Shown here piece after piece: positions 17,465 through 25,425 of a DNA stretch of 64,000 bases. The DNA comes from Eubacteriales bacterium (GTDB lineage Bacteria > Bacillota > Clostridia > Christensenellales > Aristaeellaceae), in contig JAQWCW010000005.1 in the NCBI GenBank assembly GCA_028705775.1, positions 62,001-126,000 of the forward strand, read 5' to 3'. Made by a program: the position numbers and the translations under genes. Under the pieces are notes generated by a model, which was not told the origin of the DNA, did not search any database, and saw only the letters and a list, made by a program, of their open reading frames with translations. The stretch's first letter is position 1. Each line of letters opens with the position of its first letter.

Positions 17465-17493
17465 ATAATACAGCATGATTCGTATACTTTCAA
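17465..17493 (-). promoter_or_regulatory. promoter of the AraC gene
   Basis: Minus strand: TTGAAA (17493-17488), 17 bases, TATTAT (17470-17465), 26 bases before the AraC start. Confidence 0.65.
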
Positions 17494-17585
17494 GCTGATT
17501 TCGCATTTTCGCAAGTAATTTGCGCCGCTATAATGATGTTTAGAAATATGGAGTATTCGATTCAATCACAGGAGGATTCTAATTT

Positions 17586-18749
17586 ATGATTCGCGTTGCA
17601 ATTGTCGGATTAGGTGGAATATCCGCCGCTCATCTGAAGGCTTATCAGGCATTTCCCGAGCGCTGCAAGATTGTTGCGCTCTGCGACATCGTTCCCGAAA
17701 AGGCAGAAAAGCGCGCAAAGGAATTCGGGCTTTGCTGCGACATAACGGACGACCATCACAAGCTTCTCAGCCGCAAGGATATCGACCTTGTGGACGTGTG
17801 TACCCCGCCCTACGTTCATGCCGAAATATCGGTGAACTGCCTGAACGCAGGCTTCAACGTGGTATGCGAAAAGCCTATGGCAGCCTCTCTTGAGGAATGC
17901 GATATGGTTATCGCCGCGGCGAAAAAGAGCGGGAAGCTGTTTTCGTCAATCGCACAAAACCGCTTCCTTACCTCGATTTCAGCCTTCAAGCAAACGCTTG
18001 ACAGCGGGCTTGCCGGAGAGGTCAAGCATTTTCAGGTGGACTCCTTCTGGTGGCGCGGTCACTGCTACTATGATATGTGGTGGCGCGGAACGTGGGAGAA
18101 GGAAGGCGGCGGCTGCACCCTCAACCATGCAGTGCATCATATAGATATGCTCGGATGGATGATGGGAATCCCGGACGAAATCAGCAGCACGATGACAAAC
18201 GTATCGCATGACAACGCGGAGGTTGAAGACCTTTCCGTGTCCGTAATGCGCTTCGGGCGCGCGCTTGCAACCGTTACGGCGTCGGTTGTTCATCATGGCG
18301 AGCAGCAGTCCCTTACGGCGCAGTGCGCGGACGCAAGCATTTCCGTTCCGTTTTCGGCTCACGCGTCTATAAGCAAGCAGAACGGCTTTCCGACGGAAAA
18401 CCCCGAACTCGAAAAGAAGCTGGCGGAAGCCTTTGAGAGCGCGCCGAAGCTCGCGCACGAAGGACACGAGGGGCAGATTGACAACATTCTCACCTGCCTT
18501 GAAAACGGCTCGGTAACGCCCGCCGTTACGGGCGAGGACGGCCGCAGAACAATCGAAATAATAACGGGAATATATAAATCAGGCTCAACCCATCTTCCGG
18601 TAAAGCTTCCGCTTTCAAAGGACGATGTTTTCTACACCGTCAAGGGCATACAGGAAAACGCGCCGCACTATTACGAAAAAACCCGCAGCGAGCAAGACCT
18701 CGGGGACGGCTCAATACAGGTTGAAGCGGATTACGGAAGGAAGCGCTGA
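17586..18749 (+). CDS. Gfo/Idh/MocA family oxidoreductase 1
   Basis: 387 aa. It has an N-terminal Rossmann domain with GLGGIS at 8-13 for NAD(P), the family signature EKPMA with its catalytic Lys near 96, and a C-terminal alpha/beta domain with GGCTLNHAVHHIDML (conserved His for substrate handling). These enzymes oxidise or reduce sugars, inositols or their derivatives at a ring hydroxyl. GGAGG precedes the ATG. It is the first of three consecutive paralogues and begins two bases before the next, so they are co-translated. The substrate cannot be read from the sequence. Confidence 0.92.
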   Translation: MIRVAIVGLGGISAAHLKAYQAFPERCKIVALCDIVPEKAEKRAKEFGLCCDITDDHHKLLSRKDIDLVDVCTPPYVHAEISVNCLNAGFNVVCEKPMAASLEECDMVIAAAKKSGKLFSSIAQNRFLTSISAFKQTLDSGLAGEVKHFQVDSFWWRGHCYYDMWWRGTWEKEGGGCTLNHAVHHIDMLGWMMGIPDEISSTMTNVSHDNAEVEDLSVSVMRFGRALATVTASVVHHGEQQSLTAQCADASISVPFSAHASISKQNGFPTENPELEKKLAEAFESAPKLAHEGHEGQIDNILTCLENGSVTPAVTGEDGRRTIEIITGIYKSGSTHLPVKLPLSKDDVFYTVKGIQENAPHYYEKTRSEQDLGDGSIQVEADYGRKR

Positions 18750-18751
18750 AG

Positions 18752-19936
18752 ATGAACGTGGTCAGGCTCGGCGTTATCGGAATCGGCAATATGGGCTCGG
18801 AGCATTGCAGAACAATCCTTGCAGGCAAGGTTGCGGGGCTTCGGATTACAGCCGTCGCGGACAGGCGCGAGGACAGGCGCAGGTGGGCTGAGGAAGCCTT
18901 TGCAAAAAGCGCCGCCGTTTTCAGCGAGGGCGAGGAGCTTATAGATTCGGGGCTATGCGACGCAGTTCTTATAGCGACGCCGCACTATCAGCACCCGACG
19001 CTTGCGATTAAGGCGTTTTCAAAGGGCTTGGACGTGCTTTCCGAAAAGCCAATCGGAGTATACACAAAAGAAGTCCGCCGCGAGATTGAGGCGGCGCAGA
19101 AAAGCGGAAGAACCTTTGCCCTGATGTTCAATCAGCGCACGAACTGCGTATACCGCAAGCTCAGGGAAATAATCGAAAGCGGCGAGCTGGGCATAGTCAA
19201 GCGCGTCAACTGGACGATTACGGACTGGTACAGAACGCAAAGGTACTACGACAGCGGAACATGGCGCGCAACATGGGCGGGCGAGGGCGGCGGAGCGCTT
19301 ATAAACCAATGCCCGCATCAGCTAGACCTGCTCTGGTGGCTGTTTGGAATGCCTACCAAAATCCGCGCATTCTGCCATATCGGCAAATGGCATAAGATTG
19401 AAGTAGAGGACGACGTAACCGCTTATATGGAATTTCCCTCCGGCGCTACCGGTGTTTTCATAACCTCAACCGCCGACCTTCCCGGAGTAAACCGCCTTGA
19501 AGTAACGTTTGATAGGGGAAGGATAATTTGCGACGGCTCATCGCTTGAATTGTGGAGGATACCCGTCTCGGAGCGCGAATTCTGCTTTACATCAGAGGAC
19601 GCGTTCGGAGTTGTAGAAAAAACGCACGAGAAAATCGAAACCGATGGCGAGAATCCGCAGCATCTCGGAGTTCTGCGCGCTTTCGCGTTGCACATTCTTA
19701 CCGGCGCTCCGCTCATCGCGGAGGGCGCGGAGGGAATAAACAGCCTGATGATTTCAAACGCAATGTATTTAAGCTCATGGGAAGGCAAGGACGTTTCGCT
19801 TCCTATTGACGAGGACGAGTTCCTGAAGCTTCTTGACGAAAAGCGCGCGCACTCGGCGATAAAGACGGGCAAGGACGTAACGTACAAGACAGACCACAGC
19901 TTCGGCGGGCAGATACTGCCGGAAGACAAAGCATAA
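18752..19936 (+). CDS. Gfo/Idh/MocA family oxidoreductase 2
   Basis: 394 aa. Rossmann motif GIGNMGSEHC near 7-16, EKPIG with Lys near 99, and C-terminal GGALINQCPHQLDLLWWLFG. The last segment and the DWYRTQRYYDSGTWR block are typical of sugar-acting members that handle glycosides or keto-sugars (family knowledge, substrate inferred only). Only two bases separate it from gene 1 and twelve from gene 3, so the three form a tight operon. It is clearly diverged from gene 1, indicating different substrates or steps rather than a recent duplication. Confidence 0.92.
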   Translation: MNVVRLGVIGIGNMGSEHCRTILAGKVAGLRITAVADRREDRRRWAEEAFAKSAAVFSEGEELIDSGLCDAVLIATPHYQHPTLAIKAFSKGLDVLSEKPIGVYTKEVRREIEAAQKSGRTFALMFNQRTNCVYRKLREIIESGELGIVKRVNWTITDWYRTQRYYDSGTWRATWAGEGGGALINQCPHQLDLLWWLFGMPTKIRAFCHIGKWHKIEVEDDVTAYMEFPSGATGVFITSTADLPGVNRLEVTFDRGRIICDGSSLELWRIPVSEREFCFTSEDAFGVVEKTHEKIETDGENPQHLGVLRAFALHILTGAPLIAEGAEGINSLMISNAMYLSSWEGKDVSLPIDEDEFLKLLDEKRAHSAIKTGKDVTYKTDHSFGGQILPEDKA

Positions 19937-19948
19937 GGGGGAATCAGA

Positions 19949-21019
19949 ATGCAGTACTCGGATGGTATGAACTACGCGCCCAAGGGAAAGCCGCAGCCGG
20001 TAGTTAAGCCAGGAGAATTCGTAATGGCAGCGGTTGGGCTTGACCACGGCCATATCGGCGGAATGTGCAACGGGCTTACGGAAGCGGGCGCAACGCTCAA
20101 GTGGATTTACGACCCGGATTCCGCAAAGATGGAGCGCTACCTCAAAATGTACCCCGACGCTAAGGGCGCGAGGTGCGAAAGCGAAGTTCTTGACGACCCC
20201 GAGGTGAAGCTTGTCGCCGGCGCGTGCATTACAAACGAGCGCTGCGCGCTCGGACTGCGCGTAATGGAGGCGGGCAAGGACTACTTTACGGACAAAGCGC
20301 CGCTTACAACCCTTGAGCAGCTTGAAAAAGCGCGCGAAACCTCCGCAAGAACCGGCAAAAAATACGCTGTTTATTATGGCGAGCGCCTGCACTGCGAGGA
20401 CGCAGTTTTCGCAGGGCAGCTAATCGAGCAGGGCGCGATAGGGCGCGTAATCCAGACGATTGGATTGGGGCCTCACCGTTTGAACGCCCCCTCCCGCCCC
20501 GAATGGTTCTTCAAGCACGAGCGGTACGGCGGAATCCTCTGCGATATCGGAAGCCACCAGATTGAGCAGTTCCTTTACTTTACGGGAAACAAGGACGCGA
20601 GCATAACGGCGGCGCGCGCAGTCAATCAGGCAAACCCCGACTATCCCGAGCTTGAGGATTTCGGCGATTGCACGCTCGTTGGTGAAAACGGCGCGTCGGG
20701 CTACATCCGCGTTGACTGGTTCACTCCGGACGGGCTTCGCACATGGGGCGACGGGCGCACAATGATACTCGGAACCGAGGGCTATATCGAGCTTCGCAAA
20801 TATGTCGACCTCGGCTCGGAGCGCATGGGCGGAAGGGTTTACATGGTTACGAAGGATAAGGAATCCGTTTTCGACATTCAGGGCAAGGTCGGCTATCCGT
20901 ACTTCGGTCAGCTGATTCTGGACTCAATCAACCGCACCGAAAACGCGATGACCCAAGCCCATGCTTTCAAGGCGGCGGAGCTTTGCGTGCGCGCCCAGAT
21001 GCTTGCGAACGCAAAGTAA
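19949..21019 (+). CDS. Gfo/Idh/MocA family oxidoreductase 3, atypical nucleotide motif
   Basis: 356 aa, with AAGGGGG upstream of the ATG. The first beta-alpha unit reads AVGLDHGHIGGM (about 29-40) rather than GxGxxG, and the usual EKP is DKAP (Lys near 116). The C-terminal domain has GGILCDIGSHQIEQFLYF with a conserved His. This matches a distinct Gfo/Idh/MocA subgroup with VGLDHGHI signatures. NAD binding may be altered; the protein may act on a free keto-sugar or serve a different step in the same pathway. It ends 153 bases before the first permease gene. Confidence 0.88.
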   Translation: MQYSDGMNYAPKGKPQPVVKPGEFVMAAVGLDHGHIGGMCNGLTEAGATLKWIYDPDSAKMERYLKMYPDAKGARCESEVLDDPEVKLVAGACITNERCALGLRVMEAGKDYFTDKAPLTTLEQLEKARETSARTGKKYAVYYGERLHCEDAVFAGQLIEQGAIGRVIQTIGLGPHRLNAPSRPEWFFKHERYGGILCDIGSHQIEQFLYFTGNKDASITAARAVNQANPDYPELEDFGDCTLVGENGASGYIRVDWFTPDGLRTWGDGRTMILGTEGYIELRKYVDLGSERMGGRVYMVTKDKESVFDIQGKVGYPYFGQLILDSINRTENAMTQAHAFKAAELCVRAQMLANAK

Positions 21020-21172
21020 CGAAAAACAACATTCACATAGTTTAGAACAGCAATCGCCTATAAGCCGCCTTATCCAATCGGTATAATCGTAGAGAGATGA
21101 GATTGAGATTTGCCTAATAAAATTATGCTACGATTTGCAGCCAGAAATCCAGAAAAACAGGAGTGATTTTCG

Positions 21173-22114
21173 TTGACAAAACTAGACCGACGTGACATCA
21201 GAAGTAGCTTTTCCAAAGCTTTTCTGCGCGATTGGCGGCTCTACGCCATGCTCGTCCTGCCCGTCGCATTCTACCTGATTTTTTGTTATAAACCAATGGC
21301 GGGCGTTGTAATCGCATTTCAAAAGTACAACTTATTTAAGGGCATTTTCGGCAGCAAATGGGTAGGGCTTGACAACTTCAAGTTCGTTATAGAAAAGATG
21401 CGCGATTTCCCTATTGCGCTCTATAACACGCTTTTGCTGAACATGATGGGGCTTATCGCGGGCTTCCCCGTTCCGATAATCCTCGCGATTATGCTCAATG
21501 AAATCCGCTCAACAAAGGCAAAGCGCCTTTCGCAGACGCTGCTTTACCTGCCCCACTTCCTGAGCTGGGTTATCATCGGCGGCATGGTGCTTCAAATTTT
21601 CGCCCCCACCACCGGCGTTATCAATCAGCTGCTGCTCTCGTGGGGTGTAATAGACAAGAACATACCATTCCTGACGGACGGCATACACTGGCAGATTACC
21701 TACACCCTCGTAGGCGTATGGCAGAGCATGGGCTGGGGTACAATCCTCTATCTTTCCGCGATTACCGGAATCAATATGGAGCTTTTCGAGGCTGCCAAGA
21801 TTGACGGCGCGAACAAGCTTCAGCAGGTCTGGCACGTTACCCTGCCCGGAATCCGCGGCACAATCGTCGTGCTGCTGATTCTGAACGTAGGACAGATGAT
21901 GAACATCGGCTTCGACCGTCCTTACATCATGGGCAACCCGCTGGTTCAGGATTACTGCGACGTGCTTTCAACCTTCGTTTACCGCGCAGGTATTACGAAC
22001 GCGAAATTCGAGCGCGCAACCGCAATCGGCCTTTTCCAGTCGGTAGTCGGTCTGATTATGATTTCCCTCGCCAACCTCGCCGCAAAGCGAATGGGCGAGC
22101 AGGGAATCTGGTAA
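21173..22114 (+). CDS. ABC sugar importer permease, LplB type (system 1)
   Basis: 313 aa from a TTG start with AGGAG nine bases upstream; no ATG gives a full protein. Six membrane helices are visible. The EAA loop EAAKIDGANKLQQVWHVTLPG (about 202-222) is the site that docks on the ATPase. The N-terminal block RDWRLYAMLVLPVAFYLIF is typical of LplB/YtfT-like permeases that import oligosaccharides. It pairs with the permease 12 bases downstream and the binding protein after that. A TATAAT at 21082-21087 has no good -35. No ATP-binding gene is present in the locus. Confidence 0.92.
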   Translation: MTKLDRRDIRSSFSKAFLRDWRLYAMLVLPVAFYLIFCYKPMAGVVIAFQKYNLFKGIFGSKWVGLDNFKFVIEKMRDFPIALYNTLLLNMMGLIAGFPVPIILAIMLNEIRSTKAKRLSQTLLYLPHFLSWVIIGGMVLQIFAPTTGVINQLLLSWGVIDKNIPFLTDGIHWQITYTLVGVWQSMGWGTILYLSAITGINMELFEAAKIDGANKLQQVWHVTLPGIRGTIVVLLILNVGQMMNIGFDRPYIMGNPLVQDYCDVLSTFVYRAGITNAKFERATAIGLFQSVVGLIMISLANLAAKRMGEQGIW

Positions 22115-22126
22115 GGAGTGAAGAGT

Positions 22127-23038
22127 ATGACTACACAGACAGCACACGTAGCCAAGGAAAAGCACGTTCATATCTGGACGTGGCAGCAGGTAGTTCTGGT
22201 GCTTATAATATTCATCTTCGTCCTCTCCTGCGTGCTTCCCTTCCTTAACGTTATCGCGATTTCGTTCAGCTCCAACTCGGCAATACTGCGCGGCGCGGTA
22301 AGCTTCTGGCCTTCCGAGTTCAGCACCGCTGCATACAGCCTTATCTTCTCCGATAAGTCGATGATTCGCAGCCTTGTTTACACCATCGAGATAACCGTTA
22401 TCTACACCGCGATATCAATGGTTCTTACGATTCTGATGGCGTACCCGCTTACGAAAAAGCGCCTTCACGGAATCAAGTTCTTCAATTTCCTTGCGGTTTT
22501 CACGATGTACTTCTCCGGCGGAACAATCCCTATCTACCTTAACATCAAGGATTTAGGGCTGATGAACACGGCATGGTCGCTGATTCTCCCCGCGGCGCTC
22601 TCCACATATAATATGATTATCATGAAGAGCTTCTTCGCGACGCTGCCGGACGAGCTTGAGGAAGCCGCGATAATCGACGGCGCAAACGATTTTCAGGTTC
22701 TCCTTCGCGTATACCTTCCGCTTTCCCTCGCTTCCATCGCAACCATCACCCTGTTCTACGCGGTAAGCAAATGGAACAGCTTCCAAGACGCGAAATACTA
22801 CATCACAAGCCGCGATTTGCAGCCGCTTCAGCTGAAGCTGTACAACATAATCAAAGGCTCGCAGGCGGTTGACGTAGCCTCGGTTGAGGGCGCAGGCTCA
22901 CAAAGCCTCAGCTCGTCGGTTTCGGAATCCATTGAGTCGGCGACAATCATATTCGCGACTCTGCCGATTCTCATCGTATACCCCTTCGTTCAGCGTTACT
23001 TCGTCGCCGGCGTAACAATCGGCGCGGTAAAGGGCTGA
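22127..23038 (+). CDS. ABC sugar importer permease, LplC/YtcP type (system 1)
   Basis: 303 aa. The ATG at 22127 follows AAGGAG by eight bases; the GTG at 22118 overlaps the ribosome site. Six membrane helices, the EAA loop EEAAIIDGANDF (about 184-195) and the family C terminus VQRYFVAGVTIGAVKG are present. It forms the permease heterodimer with the preceding gene. Behind it a short GGCGG hairpin and a new GGAG ribosome site lead into the binding-protein gene, a usual way to raise binding-protein levels over permeases. Confidence 0.93.
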   Translation: MTTQTAHVAKEKHVHIWTWQQVVLVLIIFIFVLSCVLPFLNVIAISFSSNSAILRGAVSFWPSEFSTAAYSLIFSDKSMIRSLVYTIEITVIYTAISMVLTILMAYPLTKKRLHGIKFFNFLAVFTMYFSGGTIPIYLNIKDLGLMNTAWSLILPAALSTYNMIIMKSFFATLPDELEEAAIIDGANDFQVLLRVYLPLSLASIATITLFYAVSKWNSFQDAKYYITSRDLQPLQLKLYNIIKGSQAVDVASVEGAGSQSLSSSVSESIESATIIFATLPILIVYPFVQRYFVAGVTIGAVKG

Positions 23039-23094
23039 TAGCTTCCGATTCTCGCCGCCATGAAGGCGGTGAAATAAATAAAGGAGAATGACCT

Positions 23095-24693
23095 ATGAAG
23101 AAATTGTTTTCCATGCTTCTGGTTCTGGCAATGCTGCTCAGCTGCTTTGCCATGCCCGCTGTCGCCGAAGACGGCTGGGCAACCCTGAGAGTTGAAGTTT
23201 TCGACCGCAACGTCGCCGGCTTCAATCTTGAAGACTGCATGCAGCTGCATTACGTTCAGGAAAAGTTCGGCGACCCCAACCACATCAAGGTTGAGTTCGT
23301 TCCCGTATCCCGCTGGGATGAGGGCGAAATCCTGACCACCCAGATGAGCGGAACCACCGCTCCCGACATCTGCATCACCTACAACGGAAACCTCGTAAAC
23401 CAGTACATCGACATGGGCGGTCTCAAGCAGCTCGACGATTTGCTGAACGAGTACGCTCCCAACCTGAAGGCTTTCCTCGGCGATGAACTGCTCACCTACG
23501 GTCAGTTCGACACCGACGAAGACGGCGTGAAGGAACAGTACGTAATCCCCGCCCGCCGTATCGCTGTTGCCAACGTTGGTAACTTCATTCGCGGCGACTG
23601 GCTGGCGGCTCTCAACATGGAGAAGCCCACCAACATCGAGGAGTTCGAGGCTTATCTGGTTGCTGCCAAGAACGCAAACCTCGGCGGTCAGATGACCATC
23701 CCGCTCGATTTCGGTCTGTTCAAGTCCGACCCGCTTATCAACGTTAAGCGCTTCACCGACCCCTTCATCGATTACTCCAAGGTTACCGAAGAAGATTGGT
23801 TCGCTTACAGCCTTAACCACGAAATGCTCCCCGGCTCCAAGGACGGCTACAAGTGGCTGAACAAGCTGTATCATGAAGGTCTCATCAACGAGAGCTTCGC
23901 GATTCAGGACGACGATACCGGCGACCGCTATCGCGTACAGGGCTACTTCGGATTCTTCTCCCAGCAGCCTGACCAGCCTTGGCGCACCGACAAAAACTTT
24001 GAAACCGAAATGGAAAAGAACGTTCCCGGCTCTTACTGGACTCCTGTTAACTGCCTCAAGAACGTTTACGACAACCGCACCCTGCATGATGTATACGCGC
24101 CTAACGGTCTGAGCATCATCATCCCCGGCTGGGTATCCGACGAGACTGCCATCAACGCCATCAAGTACCTCGACTGGATGTCCGAGTATGAAAACATGTT
24201 CTTCCTCCAGAATGGTACCGAAGGCAAGAACTATCTCGCAGTCAACGAAGACGGCATTCCGATTCAGGTTCAGGCGACTGATACTGTCGAAGACGCGTAC
24301 AAGATGCACGCCGGCGACGTATGCTTCATCTCCAACGGTCTCTTCTACGGCTCCGACGAGAAGAATGCTGCCGCTACCGCTATCCCCTTCACCGGCTATG
24401 AGGACCTTGTAAAGGAATCCTACGGCTATGCTTACACCGACACTTGGACCTCCGTCAGCTTCTCCGTTGCCATTCAGGCTGAAACCGATTTCGGCGAAAT
24501 GGTAAAGAGCAAGCAGGGCGAATTCCTCGTAAAGGTAGTAACCTGCGCTCCCGAAGAGTTTGACGCTGTGTATGACGAAGCCATTCAGGCTATCCTCAAC
24601 GCCGGCGCTCAGGACATCATCGACGAGCATCGCGCCGCTTATCAGGCCGGCAACTTCCGCGGAACTTTCCCCGGAGCGCCCACCGCTGAGTAA
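23095..24693 (+). CDS. extracellular solute-binding protein (system 1)
   Basis: 532 aa, typical for LplA-like group 1 binding proteins. It has an N-terminal signal peptide; LLSC at 14-17 could be a lipobox, but AVA before Glu-Asp-Gly at about 22-25 also fits ordinary signal peptidase cleavage, so lipidation is undecided. The mature protein starts with a beta strand and has the GTTAPDICITYNG block common in sugar-binding lobes. Codons are visibly shifted to C-ending forms compared with its neighbours, suggesting high expression. It delivers an oligosaccharide to the two permeases upstream. The ligand is unknown, though the oxidoreductase genes imply a sugar or glycoside. Confidence 0.92.
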   Translation: MKKLFSMLLVLAMLLSCFAMPAVAEDGWATLRVEVFDRNVAGFNLEDCMQLHYVQEKFGDPNHIKVEFVPVSRWDEGEILTTQMSGTTAPDICITYNGNLVNQYIDMGGLKQLDDLLNEYAPNLKAFLGDELLTYGQFDTDEDGVKEQYVIPARRIAVANVGNFIRGDWLAALNMEKPTNIEEFEAYLVAAKNANLGGQMTIPLDFGLFKSDPLINVKRFTDPFIDYSKVTEEDWFAYSLNHEMLPGSKDGYKWLNKLYHEGLINESFAIQDDDTGDRYRVQGYFGFFSQQPDQPWRTDKNFETEMEKNVPGSYWTPVNCLKNVYDNRTLHDVYAPNGLSIIIPGWVSDETAINAIKYLDWMSEYENMFFLQNGTEGKNYLAVNEDGIPIQVQATDTVEDAYKMHAGDVCFISNGLFYGSDEKNAAATAIPFTGYEDLVKESYGYAYTDTWTSVSFSVAIQAETDFGEMVKSKQGEFLVKVVTCAPEEFDAVYDEAIQAILNAGAQDIIDEHRAAYQAGNFRGTFPGAPTAE

Positions 24694-24720
24694 CGGTAAA
24701 ACGTAACCAACAGTTAATCG

Positions 24721-24758
24721 GCTGCCCGCAATGATTTTGTCATTACGGGCAGCTTTTT
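24721..24758 (+). terminator. terminator of importer operon 1
   Basis: A 14-bp stem with one mismatch (24721-24734 with 24740-24753), a 5-base loop and T5. It lies 27 bases after the binding-protein stop. Confidence 0.9.
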
Positions 24759-24868
24759 GCTTGCGCGGCTGTATGGCGAAAGATAGGTTAACCCAGATTC
24801 CCTTGAAAGCGGCAAGCCATACCGCAATCACGCCAATGCATTTTTCGGCAGAGCAGACGGGGAAAAGG

Positions 24869-24965
24869 ATAACCCTTGCGCGTAAATACGAAGAGAAACA
24901 TATCACTCGAATAGCCCCGATAGAAGCTTTCGCCATAACCCTCACGCGTAAATACAAAGAGAAAC
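24869..24965 (+). repeat. pair of 31-bp direct repeats
   Basis: Bases 24869-24899 and 24935-24965 are identical at 28 of 31 positions and share the core CGCGTAAATAC and AGAGAAAC. They are 66 bases apart start to start, with unrelated sequence between. They may be regulatory half-sites or remains of a degenerate repeat; only two copies are present, so this is not a CRISPR. Confidence 0.7.
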
Positions 24966-25096
24966 CGCCCTGTGTAAGCGCGGCGCGGATATGTCATACA
25001 TTATTGAGATAATATCACCTTAATGCAAATCGGCATGGATTTATCAAAGATTTATAAGCAAATGCGCAACTTTTGATTTGCTTGCTTATTATATTT

Positions 25097-25105
25097 TGTT
25101 ATACT
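25097..25105 (+). promoter_or_regulatory. possible extended -10 promoter of the GH74-like gene
   Basis: TGTTATACT fits the TGnTATAAT extended -10 pattern. The -35 region is poor, so the element is only a candidate. Confidence 0.4.
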
Positions 25106-25425
25106 GGTATTGTGAATAAATGAAACATAACAACGGCAGGCAGAGACGCGGAGCATAGACAGGCAATCCGCGATGCAAAGCGGACTGGCGCAGAGCCGTG
25201 AACACGCGTTTACTGCATTATAGGCAGGAAAAGAGAAATGCGCGGAGAATTAATGCTTATGCAGTTTATTCATGCCGAAGGCAGGGCGCCAATCACAAAG
25301 GCGCTCCCCCGCCGAAGCATCATTTCATTGCAGCGCAGGCATTTCAAAATCCGCCTAAACAAATACGGCAGCAGCTTATCAATAAATGCTGACCGTAAAC
25401 GCGTAAAGACATACGGAGGTATACC

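Larger units (their letters stand above)
24759..25425 (+). other. 667-bp gene-free stretch before the GH74-like gene
   Basis: No convincing coding region was seen. It contains a pair of 31-bp direct repeats (24869-24965), a possible extended -10 promoter (25097-25105) and then a leader of about 310 nt with no recognised RNA motif. Confidence 0.5.

Noticed and set aside
22996..24957. Long open frame (653 codons) on the minus strand over the binding-protein gene
   Set aside because: It mirrors the codon pattern of the plus-strand gene, has no ribosome site, signal or recognisable domain, and crosses a terminator.
24869..24965. CRISPR array
   Set aside because: Only two repeats and no cas genes in the window.
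24731..25012. 93-codon frame after importer operon 1
   Set aside because: It begins in the terminator, covers the direct repeats and has no ribosome site.
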